Positions 34,649-43,831 of a stretch of 64,000 bases of DNA are shown one piece after another (position 1 is the stretch's first letter; each line of letters starts with the position of its first letter). Below the pieces are notes generated by a model. That model was not told the origin of the DNA. It worked only from the letters and a program-made list of their open reading frames with translations, and did no database searches. Source of the stretch: CAZLYK01 sp964563495 (lineage in GTDB: Bacteria > Acidobacteriota > Blastocatellia > RBC074); assembly GCA_964563495.1 (NCBI GenBank), contig CAZLYK010000012.1, positions 1 to 64,000 on the forward strand, read 5' to 3'. A program made the translations under genes and the position numbers.

Positions 34649-35620
34649 ATGGAGGTGTTTCGTCCGAAGGATTATCTGCCTGCGGAATTGATCAGCCAGG
34701 TCACCGAATTGCGTGTGACCGATCCGGAACTGCCTTTGAGCCTTGCCCTTTCGCGACGGCGGCGCGCTCAGCTGACGCTGGATGGGCGGCTCAACATTCT
34801 GGCGGCGGATCATCCGGCCCGCCGCGTACTGGCCGTCGGGGGTGACAGGTTGGGTATGGCCGACCGGCACGATTACCTCGCCCGGATCTTGCGCGTGCTG
34901 CGGCTGGACGCAGTAGACGGCATCATGGCGACCATGGATATTCTGGAAGACCTCCTCGTGCTGGATGAACTGCTGTTTCAAAGGGGTGGCGGGGCTGGTG
35001 GGGCTGGCAGAGATGGCACCTCGCTGCTCGATGACAAACTGTTGATCGCCAGTCTCAACCGCGGCGGCTTACAGGGCGTGAGCTGGGAGATGGACGATCC
35101 GATGACGGGGGCTTTGCCGTCGACCGTGGCAGCCTGGAACCTCGATGGAGCCAAGATCCTGTTGCGAATTTGCGATCAGGAGCCGGACTCGCTCAAAACG
35201 ATTGTGGCGACCGCCGGCACAATTGCTCAGATGAATGAGCTGCGGGCACCCCTCTTTCTGGAGCCGCTGCCGGTGATAAAAACCGATAAAGGCTATCAGG
35301 TCGAGAAGGCAGCGGAAGCGCTGGCGAAGATCGTCGGCGTCGCTTCGGCGCTCGGCGACAGCAGCCGGTTTCTCTGGCTCAAGCTGCCTTACTGCGAAAA
35401 CTACCAGGCAGTGGTCCGGGCGACGACGCTCCCGATTCTGCTGCTCGGCGGCGAATCAACCGGCGATCCGACGAAGTTTATGCGCGAGGTCGAGGCTGGA
35501 ATGGCCGCCGGCCCGAACGTCCGCGGCGTGCTGGTTGGACGTAACGTGCTTTATCCGGGCGAAGGAGATCCGGCCGTGGCTGCGGCCGCCATAGGCCGGA
35601 TCGTACATGGAAGAGGTTAG
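34649..35620 (+). CDS. Cgl0159-type (beta/alpha)8 aldolase, probable IolJ role
   Basis: A 323-residue TIM-barrel protein of the Cgl0159 family, found in inositol clusters of many bacteria in place of the class II aldolase IolJ. It probably cleaves 6-phospho-5-dehydro-2-deoxygluconate to DHAP and malonate semialdehyde. Family marks: GRLNILAADHPARRVLAVGG, YLARILRVLRLDAVDGIMAT, DDKLLIASLNRGGLQGVSWE, FLWLKLPYCENYQAVVRATT and LLGGESTGDP. There is a Gly-rich insert (RGGGAGGAGRDG, about 112-123) made by the GGGGTGG minisatellite; it falls in a loop where length probably varies. The substrate assignment is by cluster context. Confidence 0.8.
   Translation: MEVFRPKDYLPAELISQVTELRVTDPELPLSLALSRRRRAQLTLDGRLNILAADHPARRVLAVGGDRLGMADRHDYLARILRVLRLDAVDGIMATMDILEDLLVLDELLFQRGGGAGGAGRDGTSLLDDKLLIASLNRGGLQGVSWEMDDPMTGALPSTVAAWNLDGAKILLRICDQEPDSLKTIVATAGTIAQMNELRAPLFLEPLPVIKTDKGYQVEKAAEALAKIVGVASALGDSSRFLWLKLPYCENYQAVVRATTLPILLLGGESTGDPTKFMREVEAGMAAGPNVRGVLVGRNVLYPGEGDPAVAAAAIGRIVHGRG
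34983..35010 (+). repeat. 9-bp G-rich minisatellite inside the aldolase gene
   Basis: Units GGGGTGGCG-GGGCTGGTG-GGGCTGGCA in frame encode GGAGGAG. The unit is a variant of the one found in the TolC-like and M23 genes (9 bp, GGGGnTGGn). Confidence 0.7.
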
Positions 35621-35668
35621 ATGTCAGAGGAGTCGTTCATCTCGCATGGCGACGCCCAGAAAATAATG

Positions 35669-35869
35669 AAAAGCCTGGGTACGCGGGCGCCCCGCCCGCA
35701 TGTTCCAGCGAAGAGACTGATCATCAACCTGTGCGGGCGGGGCGCCCGCATGTTCCAGCGAAGAGACTGATCAACAACCTGTGCGGGCGGGGCGCCCGCA
35801 TGTTCCAGCGAAGAGACTGATCATCAACCTGTGCGGGCGGGGCGCCCGCGTACCCAGGCTTTTCTGAGG
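35669..35869. repeat. Family D palindrome with a triplicated 50-bp unit
   Basis: Outer arms GAAAAGCCTGGGTACGCGGG and CCCGCGTACCCAGGCTTTTC are perfect inverses. Inside are three consecutive 50-bp units (35701-35750, 35751-35800, 35801-35850) that differ at one base plus the last base of the final unit. Each contains TGTTCCAGCGAAGAGACTGA and the hairpin core GCGGGCGGGGCGCCCGC. A single-unit relative is at 59301. The element tail TTTTCTGAGGAG supplies the ribosome site of iolD. Confidence 0.9.
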
Positions 35870-35877
35870 AGGGCAAT

Positions 35878-37740
35878 GTGAAGACGCGACGGCTAACGAT
35901 GGCGCAGGCGCTGATCAATTTCTTGAAACAGCAATATGTCGAGCGCGACGGACATGAGCAGCAGTTCTTCGCCGGTGTCTGGGGGATCTTCGGCCACGGC
36001 AATGTCGCCGGGGTTGGGCAGGCGCTCGATCAGGAGCGCGACTTTCGCTACTACCTGACTCGCAATGAACAGGCGATGACGCACACGGCGGCGGCATTCG
36101 CGAAGATGAGCAACCGGCTGCGAACCTTTGCCTGCACCTCGTCAATCGGTCCCGGGGCGACCAATATGATCACCGGCGCGGCTACGGCGACGATCAATCG
36201 CCTGCCGTTGTTACTTTTGCCCGGCGACATTTTTGCGCGCCGCAACGTCGCACCTGTGCTGCAGCAGCTCGAATCCGAGCATTCACAGGACGTCTCGGTC
36301 AACGATTGTTTCAAGCCGGTCTCGCGTTACTGGGACCGCATCAACCGGGCGGATCAACTGCCGTTTGCTTTGTTGGAAGCGATGCGGGTGCTGACCTCTC
36401 CGGTCGAGACCGGAGCGGTGACCTTGGCACTGCCGCAGGATGTCCAGGCCGAAGCCTGGGATTATCCCGAAGAGCTGTTTGAAAACCGTGTCTGGCACGT
36501 CCCGCGCCCACCGGCAGAGCGCGCCATGCTCGAGCGCGCAGCGCAGATGATTCGAGCGGCCCGGCGGCCGATGATCGTCGCCGGCGGCGGAGTGATCTAC
36601 AGTCAAGCCACCGACGCGCTCGCCGGCTTCGCCTCACAAACCGGTATTCCGGTCGGCGAGACACAGGCGGGCAAAGGCTCGCTCACCTATGATCATCCGC
36701 AAAACCTGGGTGCGATCGGCGTTACCGGGACGCCCGGCGCCAACCTGGTCGCACGGGAGGCGGATCTGGTCATCGCCATCGGTACGCGCTTGAGTGATTT
36801 CACGACAGCGTCCAAGACCGAATTTCAAAATCCCGATGTGCGTTTCGTCAACATCAATGTCGCCGGCCTCGACGCACATAAGCACTCGGCGCTGCCGGTG
36901 ACCGCTGATGCCCGGGTTGCGCTCGAAGAACTGAGCAAGGCTTTGGCCGGTTACCGGATAGCCGCCGAATACGATGCACAGATCGGGCGCTTCCGACAGG
37001 AATGGGAGGCGGAGGTGGATCGTCTCTTCGGTCTGCGACACGGACCGCCGCTGGCCCAAAGCGAGGTCATCGGTGCGATCAATTCTTTCTCGCAGCCGAA
37101 AGATGTGGTGCTCTGCGCCGCGGGCAGCTTACCCGGCGATCTGCACAAACTCTGGCGCACCCGTGATCCGAAGGGTTATCACCTCGAATACGGTTACTCG
37201 TGCATGGGATACGAAATCGCCGGCGGTCTGGGCGTCAAAATGGCCGACCCGGATCGCGAAGTCTACGTCATGGTCGGTGACGGATCTTACCTCATGATGG
37301 CGCAGGAGATCGTGACCGCGGTGGCCGAAGGCTGCAAGCTTAACATCGTCGTCCTCGATAACCACGGGTTTTCGAGCATCGGCGGGCTCTCACAATCGGT
37401 CGGCGCCGGCGGCTACGGGACGGACTATCGTTATCGTAACAGCGACACGGGAGAATTCGACGGGGAGCTGTTGCCGGTCGATTTCGCCGCCAACGCCGCC
37501 AGCCTGGGCGCCCACACGATTCGCGCAACGACGCACGATGATCTGCTCAATGCTCTGGCGGAGGCGCGCGCGGAGAAACGGACGACGGTGATCGTTGTCG
37601 AAGTCGATAAAGAAGTGCGCGTCCCGGGTTATCAATCTTGGTGGGATGTCCCGATCGCCGAGGTGTCGAAAGTTGCAGCCGCGCGCCGCGCGCGCGAAGA
37701 GTATGAGCAAGCCATCAAGAAGGAGCGCTATTTTCTGTGA
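35878..37740 (+). CDS. iolD: 3D-(3,5/4)-trihydroxycyclohexane-1,2-dione hydrolase
   Basis: A 620-residue thiamine-diphosphate enzyme that opens the inositol ring to 5-deoxy-glucuronate. The start is GTG at 35878, placed by GAGGAGGGCAAT just before it. It has the three TPP domains: HTAAAFAKMSNRLRTFACTS and SIGPGATNMITGAATATINR (Pyr domain), a central Rossmann-like domain (MIVAGGGVIYSQATDALAGF) and the PP domain YVMVGDGSYLMMAQEIVTAV ... NIVVLDNHGFSSIGGLS with the GDG-N metal motif. IolD-specific stretches include QYVERDGHEQQFFAGVWGIF. It overlaps iolG by 4 bp (GTGA). Confidence 0.95.
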   Translation: MKTRRLTMAQALINFLKQQYVERDGHEQQFFAGVWGIFGHGNVAGVGQALDQERDFRYYLTRNEQAMTHTAAAFAKMSNRLRTFACTSSIGPGATNMITGAATATINRLPLLLLPGDIFARRNVAPVLQQLESEHSQDVSVNDCFKPVSRYWDRINRADQLPFALLEAMRVLTSPVETGAVTLALPQDVQAEAWDYPEELFENRVWHVPRPPAERAMLERAAQMIRAARRPMIVAGGGVIYSQATDALAGFASQTGIPVGETQAGKGSLTYDHPQNLGAIGVTGTPGANLVAREADLVIAIGTRLSDFTTASKTEFQNPDVRFVNINVAGLDAHKHSALPVTADARVALEELSKALAGYRIAAEYDAQIGRFRQEWEAEVDRLFGLRHGPPLAQSEVIGAINSFSQPKDVVLCAAGSLPGDLHKLWRTRDPKGYHLEYGYSCMGYEIAGGLGVKMADPDREVYVMVGDGSYLMMAQEIVTAVAEGCKLNIVVLDNHGFSSIGGLSQSVGAGGYGTDYRYRNSDTGEFDGELLPVDFAANAASLGAHTIRATTHDDLLNALAEARAEKRTTVIVVEVDKEVRVPGYQSWWDVPIAEVSKVAAARRAREEYEQAIKKERYFL

Positions 37741-38747
37741 ACAATAAGATCAAAGTTGGACTGATCGGCGCCGGAAGAATGGGCATGGTCTACGCTGAAG
37801 ACCTGGCCTATCGTGTCCCGCAGGCCAGGCTGGTAGCGGCTTCGGACGTCGATCCGGCCGCCGAGGCGAAAGTCAGAGCGCTGGGTGTGCCCAAATGGTA
37901 TGCGAACTATCAGGATCTGGTTGACGACATAGAGATCGACGCCGTCGTCATTATCACGCCGACCAGCACCCATCGCGACATCGTCATCGCCGCAGCCAAA
38001 GCGGGGAAGGCGATCTTCTGTGAGAAACCGCTCTCGATCTCAATCGAAGAAGCACGCGCGATCGAGCGGGTGATCGCCGAGACCGGCGTCTTCTTTCACA
38101 TGGGCTTTATGCGCCGGTTTGATCGGGGTTATCGAGCGGCCAAGGAGAAGATCGATCAGGGCCTGATCGGGACGCCGGTTCTCTTCAAGGCCTCCTCGCG
38201 CGATCCGTTCCGGCCGAGCCTCGAATACCTGGACCCGAAACACAGCGGCGGGATCATGATCGATATGGGCATCCACGATATCGACCTCGCGCGCTGGCTG
38301 ATGGGTGAGATCAAGAGCGTTTACACGATCGGCGGCGTGCTGGCCTACCCGGAAGTCAATCAGGTCGGCGACATTGACAACGCCGTGGTCACGCTCAATT
38401 TCGAAAGCGGCGCACTGGGTGTGATCGACCTCAGCCGGAGCGGAGTCTACGGCTACGATATCCGCGCCGAGATTCTCGGAACCAAAGGCACGCTCAAGGT
38501 CGGTTATCTGCGCGAAACGCCGATCCTGGTCATGAACAAAGAGGGTGTGACGCACGACACCGTCCCGTACTTCATGGAGCGATTCGAGCGCGCCTACATC
38601 GATCAATTGCAGGACTTCGTCGAACGGTTCTCAAAAGGTTCGCTGCCTTCGATCACCTGCGCCGACGGCGTGGCGGACCTCGAAGTCGCCTACGCCGCGA
38701 CCCAATCTTTCAAAGAGAATCGCCCGATCGTTCTGACAAAGAAATAG
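37737..38747 (+). CDS. iolG: Inositol 2-dehydrogenase
   Basis: 336 residues from the GTG at 37737, which overlaps the iolD stop as GTGA; AAGGAG lies 12 nt upstream. It is a GFO/IDH/MocA oxidoreductase that oxidises myo-inositol to 2-keto-myo-inositol with NAD. Features: KVGLIGAGRMGMVYAEDLA (NAD-binding Rossmann loop), IFCEKPLSISIEEA (catalytic EKP), HMGFMRRFDRGY, and DMGIHDIDLARWLMGE with the Asp/His pair of the inositol dehydrogenase group. The function is assigned from family and cluster. The stop codon lies in a worn family A copy. Confidence 0.9.
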   Translation: MNNKIKVGLIGAGRMGMVYAEDLAYRVPQARLVAASDVDPAAEAKVRALGVPKWYANYQDLVDDIEIDAVVIITPTSTHRDIVIAAAKAGKAIFCEKPLSISIEEARAIERVIAETGVFFHMGFMRRFDRGYRAAKEKIDQGLIGTPVLFKASSRDPFRPSLEYLDPKHSGGIMIDMGIHDIDLARWLMGEIKSVYTIGGVLAYPEVNQVGDIDNAVVTLNFESGALGVIDLSRSGVYGYDIRAEILGTKGTLKVGYLRETPILVMNKEGVTHDTVPYFMERFERAYIDQLQDFVERFSKGSLPSITCADGVADLEVAYAATQSFKENRPIVLTKK

Positions 38748-38827
38748 ACAGGGCTAAGCTGGGATAGACAACGCAATAGTCACAGTCGACTAAATCGGCA
38801 ATCTGAATCCTGATTAACCTGATAGGA
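38744..38827. repeat. Family A palindrome, decayed copy 8
   Basis: AATAGACAGGGCTAAGCTGG directly at the iolG stop (TAG) and a distant AATCCTGATTAACCTGATAGG at the right. The arms no longer pair well. The TonB receptor ribosome site AGGAGG follows. Confidence 0.45.
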
Positions 38828-38837
38828 GGACAAAACT

Positions 38838-41800
38838 ATGGATAGAAGAAAGCCACTCTTCACGCTGTTACTCGTTCTGTTGTTCTGTTGCCATCTCCCT
38901 GCACTGGCTCAACAGGAGACGGCGACGGTCACCGGCGAGGTGAAGGACTCCACCGGAGCGGTGGTGGCGAAAGCCCTGATCACGGTCACCAATACTGAAA
39001 CCAATATCAGTCTCAAGACGGAGACCAACGATCAGGGGATGTATATTCTGCCCAGCCTCAAGCCCGGACCCTATTCGGTCACGGTCGAGAAGGCGGGCTT
39101 CAGGAAGGTCGTGCGGAGCGGGATCACGCTCCAGGTCAATCAAACGGTGCGGGTCGATATCGGCTTGCAGGTAGGCGAGCTGACGTCGATCGTCGAGATT
39201 GTCGAGGCTGCGGCGCTGCTTGAAACCGAGACCTCGGCGCGCGGGTCGGTGATTGACCAGAAGAAGATTGTCGACCTCCCGTTGAACGGTCGCGACTACA
39301 ACCAGCTGGCGCTGCTTTCACCGGGTGTGCTGCCGGGAACGCCTCGCCTGGCGAGCGTCAATTTCAAGGGCGTGCTCAACGTCAACGGCAACCGGACCTT
39401 CAACAACGTCTTCCTACTGGACGGGGTCGATAACATCTCGTACTCGAACTCGTTCCGCGGCGAAAATGTCCAGCTCGTCCAGCCCTCGATCGAGGCGTTG
39501 CAGGAGTTCAAGATTCAGACCAACGCCTACTCGGCCGAGTTCGGGCGGAGCTCGGGGGCGGTGGTCAATGCCACGATCAAATCGGGTACCAACGGGATTC
39601 GTGGAAGCGTCTACGAATTTTTGCGCAACGATGTGCTCGACGCCAACAACTTCTTCTCCAATGCGCTCGCCGCGCCGAAACCGAGGCGGCTGCGCAACCA
39701 GTTCGGCGCGGCGGTCGGCGGCCCGATCGTCAAGAACCGGACCTTCTGGTTCGCCGATTATGAAGGTCTGCGCGACCGCGAAGGGGTGCCGCGAGTGCGC
39801 CAGGTGCCGACGGCCGAAGAGAAGGCGGGCATCTTCCGGACGGCGGTCTTCGATCCTTTCGCGGCGGGCCGGCCCGAATTCGCCAAGGATGCCCAGGGCC
39901 GCTGGGTAATTCCGCAGACTCGCTGGGACCCGGTCGGTGCAGCGATTGTCAAGCTGATCCCCGACCCGAACGTCCCCGGCTCGACAATCTTTGCCTCGAC
40001 CCCCGTGACCAATACCCGTCAGGATCAATTCGACGTCCGGATCGATCATCAAATTAACACCGAGATTACCTTCTTCGGGCGCTACAGCTTTGTCGACACC
40101 AACACCTTCCGCCCCGCGCCGTTGCCGGGTTTGGGTGAAGGGTCTTTCAATGACGCCTTCGGATCGAATCTCAACCGGTCGCAAGGGCTGGCGTTCGGGT
40201 TGACCTGGATTTTCAGTCCGGCTCTGGTCGGCGACTTCCGGTTCGGCTTCGCGCGCGGAAACTATTTCACCAACCCGCCGAATTTCGGCGTCGATGGAGC
40301 GGCGGCGATCGGTTTGAAGAATGTGCCCAACGATCCGGCGATCATCGGCGGCGTTCCCAAGGTCAATATACAGGGCTTCGACGCCGTCGGCCGCCACACT
40401 TCGACACCGCAATTCCAGACGCCTCGCTCGTGGAATCCACGCGCGACGATCAGCTGGACTCGCGGGTCTCACTTGATCAAGTTCGGCGGCGAATTTCTCC
40501 ACGTTCAGACCAAGATCAATGACCTCAACGCGACGATCGGGCGCATGAACTTCGAAAACCGCTTCACCAACCGCGCGGTCGGGGACTTGCTGCTTGGGTT
40601 GCCGTCGCAATTGGCGCTGACCAGCTTTACGGTCATGGATCAGGGCCAGAACATGCAGTTCTACTTCATCCAGGATGATTACAAGCTCACGCCAAAACTG
40701 ACCTTGAACCTGGGACTGCGCTACGAGTTCGCCACACCGCCGGTTGAGAAAGAGAACCGGTTCGTCAATTTCGACCCGGTCACGGGCAAAGAGGTCTTCG
40801 CCAAGGATGGTGGCCTCTACGAGCGCTCGTTGATTCATCCGGACCGCAATAACTTCGCGCCCCGCTTCGGCTTCGCTTATTCGCCGGCCTCTCGCTGGGT
40901 GATTCGCGGCGCTTATGGGATCTTCTTCACTCACACCGTCAGACAGGGGCGCGAGGGGCTGCTCGGTTTCAACCCGCCTTACCTCGTCGACAACCTCTTG
41001 CAAACCTCGGTCACGGGCTCGGCGGCCGTTGTTTCAGCCGCGCTGTTCCAGCTGGTCAACGGTTATCCGGCGGGGCTGCTCAATCCGGCTTCACTTGCGC
41101 CGACCATTGGACGCCGTGCGCAGGACGCCAACCAGCGCACCCCCTACATCCAGCAATACAATCTCGGCATCCAGTACGAGCTCATGAAAGACCTGCTGCT
41201 CGATGTCGCTTATGTCGGAAACAAGGGGACGAAGCTCAACGGCTTCCGCAATCTCAACCAGCGCGCCGTGATCACCAACGCGAACGGCTCGCAATCGGCG
41301 GGCGCGCGGCCATATCCCGCATTCGGCGACATCCAGTGGATGGAAAACCGCGTCGGGGCAAGCTACAACTCGCTCCAGGCGCGATTGGAGAAACGCTTTT
41401 CGCACGGCGTGACCGGAATTGTCAGTTACACGTGGGGCAAGGCGTTGACCGGTTCACCAGATCACATCTCGACGAGCGGAGGCGGCGCCGGTTTTGACAC
41501 CGGCACTTTCCGCGAGCCGCAGGACGGCAACAACACCCGTGCCGATCGCGGGCTGGCCGAGTTCGACGTCAAGCAACGCCTGGTCGCGAGTTATGTCTGG
41601 GAACTGCCCTTCGGTCACGGTCGCCGCTATGGCGATAACTGGGGGACCGCCGCCGATCTGATCCTTGGAGGCTGGCAGGTGACCGGCATCCATGCCTTGC
41701 AGAGCGGGCTTGGGTTGACGGCGACGCTGGGCGGCGCAACCGTGCTCAATATCGGTGGTGAACGGCGGGCGCGGCCGAACCTGCTCGGCGATCCTGTCCT

Positions 41801-42122
41801 TTCGGAATCGGAGCGCACGCTCGCACGCTGGTTCAACACCAGTGCCTTCTCCCCGTCTTTCAGCCCCGCGCCACAGGCTTTCGGCAGCGCCGGGATCGGC
41901 ATCATGCGTGGGCCGGGGTCGATCAATTTCGACTTCACTTTTGCCAAGAACTTCCACTTCTCGGAGCGTCGCTACTTCCAGTTTCGGACGGAAGTGTTCA
42001 ATGCATTCAATCGTGCGAATTTCGGTCCGCCGAACATCGCACGCGAAAGCAGCGGCTTCGGTACAATCCTGACCGCAGCCAATGCGCGGATCATCCAGTT
42101 CGGGCTGAAGTTGTACTTCTAA
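38838..42122 (+). CDS. Oar-like TonB-dependent receptor with regulatory domain
   Basis: A 1,094-residue outer-membrane protein. A signal peptide (about 1-24) is followed by a carboxypeptidase-regulatory-like domain (about 28-110, TATVTGEVKDSTGAVVAKAL), a plug domain (LPLNGRDYNQLALLSPGV; FKIQTNAYSAEFGRSSGAVV; NATIKSGTNGIRG) and a beta-barrel. It ends NARIIQFGLKLYF, the aromatic barrel terminus. This family is greatly expanded in Acidobacteriota. Placement inside the inositol operon, in line with iolG and iolE, suggests it imports inositol, an inositol phosphate or an inositol glycoside across the outer membrane; that is inference. The ribosome site is ATAGGAGGACAAAACT. Confidence 0.92.
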   Translation: MDRRKPLFTLLLVLLFCCHLPALAQQETATVTGEVKDSTGAVVAKALITVTNTETNISLKTETNDQGMYILPSLKPGPYSVTVEKAGFRKVVRSGITLQVNQTVRVDIGLQVGELTSIVEIVEAAALLETETSARGSVIDQKKIVDLPLNGRDYNQLALLSPGVLPGTPRLASVNFKGVLNVNGNRTFNNVFLLDGVDNISYSNSFRGENVQLVQPSIEALQEFKIQTNAYSAEFGRSSGAVVNATIKSGTNGIRGSVYEFLRNDVLDANNFFSNALAAPKPRRLRNQFGAAVGGPIVKNRTFWFADYEGLRDREGVPRVRQVPTAEEKAGIFRTAVFDPFAAGRPEFAKDAQGRWVIPQTRWDPVGAAIVKLIPDPNVPGSTIFASTPVTNTRQDQFDVRIDHQINTEITFFGRYSFVDTNTFRPAPLPGLGEGSFNDAFGSNLNRSQGLAFGLTWIFSPALVGDFRFGFARGNYFTNPPNFGVDGAAAIGLKNVPNDPAIIGGVPKVNIQGFDAVGRHTSTPQFQTPRSWNPRATISWTRGSHLIKFGGEFLHVQTKINDLNATIGRMNFENRFTNRAVGDLLLGLPSQLALTSFTVMDQGQNMQFYFIQDDYKLTPKLTLNLGLRYEFATPPVEKENRFVNFDPVTGKEVFAKDGGLYERSLIHPDRNNFAPRFGFAYSPASRWVIRGAYGIFFTHTVRQGREGLLGFNPPYLVDNLLQTSVTGSAAVVSAALFQLVNGYPAGLLNPASLAPTIGRRAQDANQRTPYIQQYNLGIQYELMKDLLLDVAYVGNKGTKLNGFRNLNQRAVITNANGSQSAGARPYPAFGDIQWMENRVGASYNSLQARLEKRFSHGVTGIVSYTWGKALTGSPDHISTSGGGAGFDTGTFREPQDGNNTRADRGLAEFDVKQRLVASYVWELPFGHGRRYGDNWGTAADLILGGWQVTGIHALQSGLGLTATLGGATVLNIGGERRARPNLLGDPVLSESERTLARWFNTSAFSPSFSPAPQAFGSAGIGIMRGPGSINFDFTFAKNFHFSERRYFQFRTEVFNAFNRANFGPPNIARESSGFGTILTAANARIIQFGLKLYF

Positions 42123-42128
42123 CCTTAC

Positions 42129-42195
42129 TAATAGACAGGATGGACAAGATTTCGAGAGGATCGACAAGATGAAATCTTGTTCATCCTGTCTGTTT
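42129..42195. repeat. Family A palindrome, copy 9
   Basis: CTAATAGACAGGATGGACAA at the left. The right side reads ATCTTGTTCATCCTGTCTGTT. The inner part GACAAGAT / ATCTTGTT pairs. It lies 7 bp after the TonB-receptor stop and just upstream of the next gene start, where it would otherwise give a spurious upstream ATG at 42169. Confidence 0.8.
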
Positions 42196-42204
42196 TTCCA
42201 GACT

Positions 42205-43809
42205 ATGCCAAAATTATTTATTCTCTGTGCAATGAGTTTGATGCTGGTCGTGGGCGGTTGGCAGCGCTTGATCGGCGCACAGGGAGAGACTGCCGAGGCT
42301 CACCACCGGCTTGGCGTTGAGCATCACCTGCGCCGGTGCCTTGACGATGCAAGCCGGGAATACGCGCGCACTCTCGAACTCGATCCACCGCGCGAGTTGA
42401 CGGCTGAGCAATGGCAGATCGCCCGGCGCTTCGCGCCGCGCATCTTCACGACGCCTGCAGAGTTCTTTGCGCTCAAAGATTTCGCCGTGATCATGCACCC
42501 GACGGAGCGCCTGATCGCTTACCACTTCTTCTGGGAAGACGATATCGATTTTCCTGAAGACAACGATCCGTGCGACCACGAGTTGATCTGGGTGCAGTAC
42601 TCGGCAGACGGCAAATCGATCGAGAAGTTCTGGACCTATTTTCACGGGCGCATTTTAGAGGGCGGCGCTGATGCGGTTCGTGACGCGCGCCGGTATAGCC
42701 AGCGCCCTCGCGTCAACGTGCAATGGGGCAAGCACGGTTCAATGCCGCCCGGCTGGGAAACTCAGAGCATCACCGCCAATCAGGGCGATGCCGAGAAGGC
42801 GTACTATCCGGTCGGCCGGCCGATCAGCCTCAAACTCTATCAGGAAGGCACGTATCGAAAGCTCTCAGAGGAGGGCCGGCGCCTGATCGATCACCCATTG
42901 GCCCGGCGCCTCGGCTGGCCGTCCAAATTCACCGGGTCGTGGGAAGATTTCATCAACTTCTCGCGCCTGGTCGATCCGCTCTCGCTCCTCGACCGGAAGA
43001 AGATGGCCAAAGTTTCGCGCTGGAACAGCGCGACCATTAACCAGCATTTTCTCACTTACAACTTCCGGCCAAAGACCGAATGGATACTCCAATCTCCAAC
43101 CTCAATGGTGAGATCGGAAATTTCGGGGCGCTCTCCCGATGATTTTCAATTGCCGCCAAAGAGCGTCTTCGATCCGGCCATGCCGCGTTACCCCAACGCC
43201 TGGTTCTATGTCGATGCGTCGCTCGCGCCGTCATCCGAGGCGGCGGTCAAGCTGGTCACCGAAAACCTGCGCACGGCCATGAGGTTGCGCGAATTTTATG
43301 GCCCTTTCGATAACCCCGAAGGGTGTGATTTCGAGGTCCGTTTGGAGCACCTGCAGCCTTGGGAGGTGCGCGAACAGCGCTCGCTGCAGCACTCGCACTC
43401 TTTTCATATGCGTTATTACTATTCGTCGCTCAAGCGGCAGGGGCTCGATCAGGTGAAGCTGGCCGGTCGCGCATTCTACCGTTTCGGTGCGAGCGTTCAT
43501 TATGAGGTCGAGCACACCAACCCCAACCACGCAGATGTCGAGACCTGCCCGATCTGCGGGCGGACCGGCGATTATGCCAACCTCAAGGGCAACCTCGTCG
43601 AATTGGTCCACGATCCGCTCGGTCTTGAGCTCTTGATGACCGGCCGGATTCGCGGTCAGGAAGTCCGGTTCGAGGATTGGGAGCAGCGGCTGGTCGGCAG
43701 CGTGGAAGCGCTCAAGGAGAAGTATGCGCTGCAGCAGTTCACTTATCCGGCTCAATCCGGAGACAGGAACACTTTGCGTATCGGCGTGGTGGTGATCTCG
43801 CCGAAATAA
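42205..43809 (+). CDS. Secreted protein of unknown function in the inositol cluster
   Basis: 534 residues from the ATG at 42205; an upstream in-frame ATG (42169) lies inside the repeat and would not be used. A signal peptide (MPKLFILCAMSLMLVVGGWQ) is followed by a TPR-like helix pair (AHHRLGVEHHLRRCLDDASR, EYARTLELDPPR). A middle region, HPTERLIAYHFFWEDDIDFP followed by EDNDPCDHELIWVQYSADGK, resembles Vps62-like lectin/beta-sandwich proteins (weak resemblance). A C-terminal CPICGRTGDY could bind zinc. No catalytic site is obvious. It sits between the TonB receptor and a zinc dehydrogenase, so it may help capture or process the inositol-containing substrate outside the cell. Confidence 0.6.
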   Translation: MPKLFILCAMSLMLVVGGWQRLIGAQGETAEAHHRLGVEHHLRRCLDDASREYARTLELDPPRELTAEQWQIARRFAPRIFTTPAEFFALKDFAVIMHPTERLIAYHFFWEDDIDFPEDNDPCDHELIWVQYSADGKSIEKFWTYFHGRILEGGADAVRDARRYSQRPRVNVQWGKHGSMPPGWETQSITANQGDAEKAYYPVGRPISLKLYQEGTYRKLSEEGRRLIDHPLARRLGWPSKFTGSWEDFINFSRLVDPLSLLDRKKMAKVSRWNSATINQHFLTYNFRPKTEWILQSPTSMVRSEISGRSPDDFQLPPKSVFDPAMPRYPNAWFYVDASLAPSSEAAVKLVTENLRTAMRLREFYGPFDNPEGCDFEVRLEHLQPWEVREQRSLQHSHSFHMRYYYSSLKRQGLDQVKLAGRAFYRFGASVHYEVEHTNPNHADVETCPICGRTGDYANLKGNLVELVHDPLGLELLMTGRIRGQEVRFEDWEQRLVGSVEALKEKYALQQFTYPAQSGDRNTLRIGVVVISPK

Positions 43810-43831
43810 ATCGGTAGGTGGGAGGAGTTGA

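Noticed and set aside
35701..35850. Three 50-bp direct repeats considered as a CRISPR array
   Set aside because: No unique spacers, the units are contiguous, the whole is enclosed by inverted arms, and no cas genes are nearby.
39414..41003. A 529-codon open frame antisense to the TonB receptor
   Set aside because: Same cause; the sense gene is a strong family match and the antisense product has Arg/Glu-rich text without domains.
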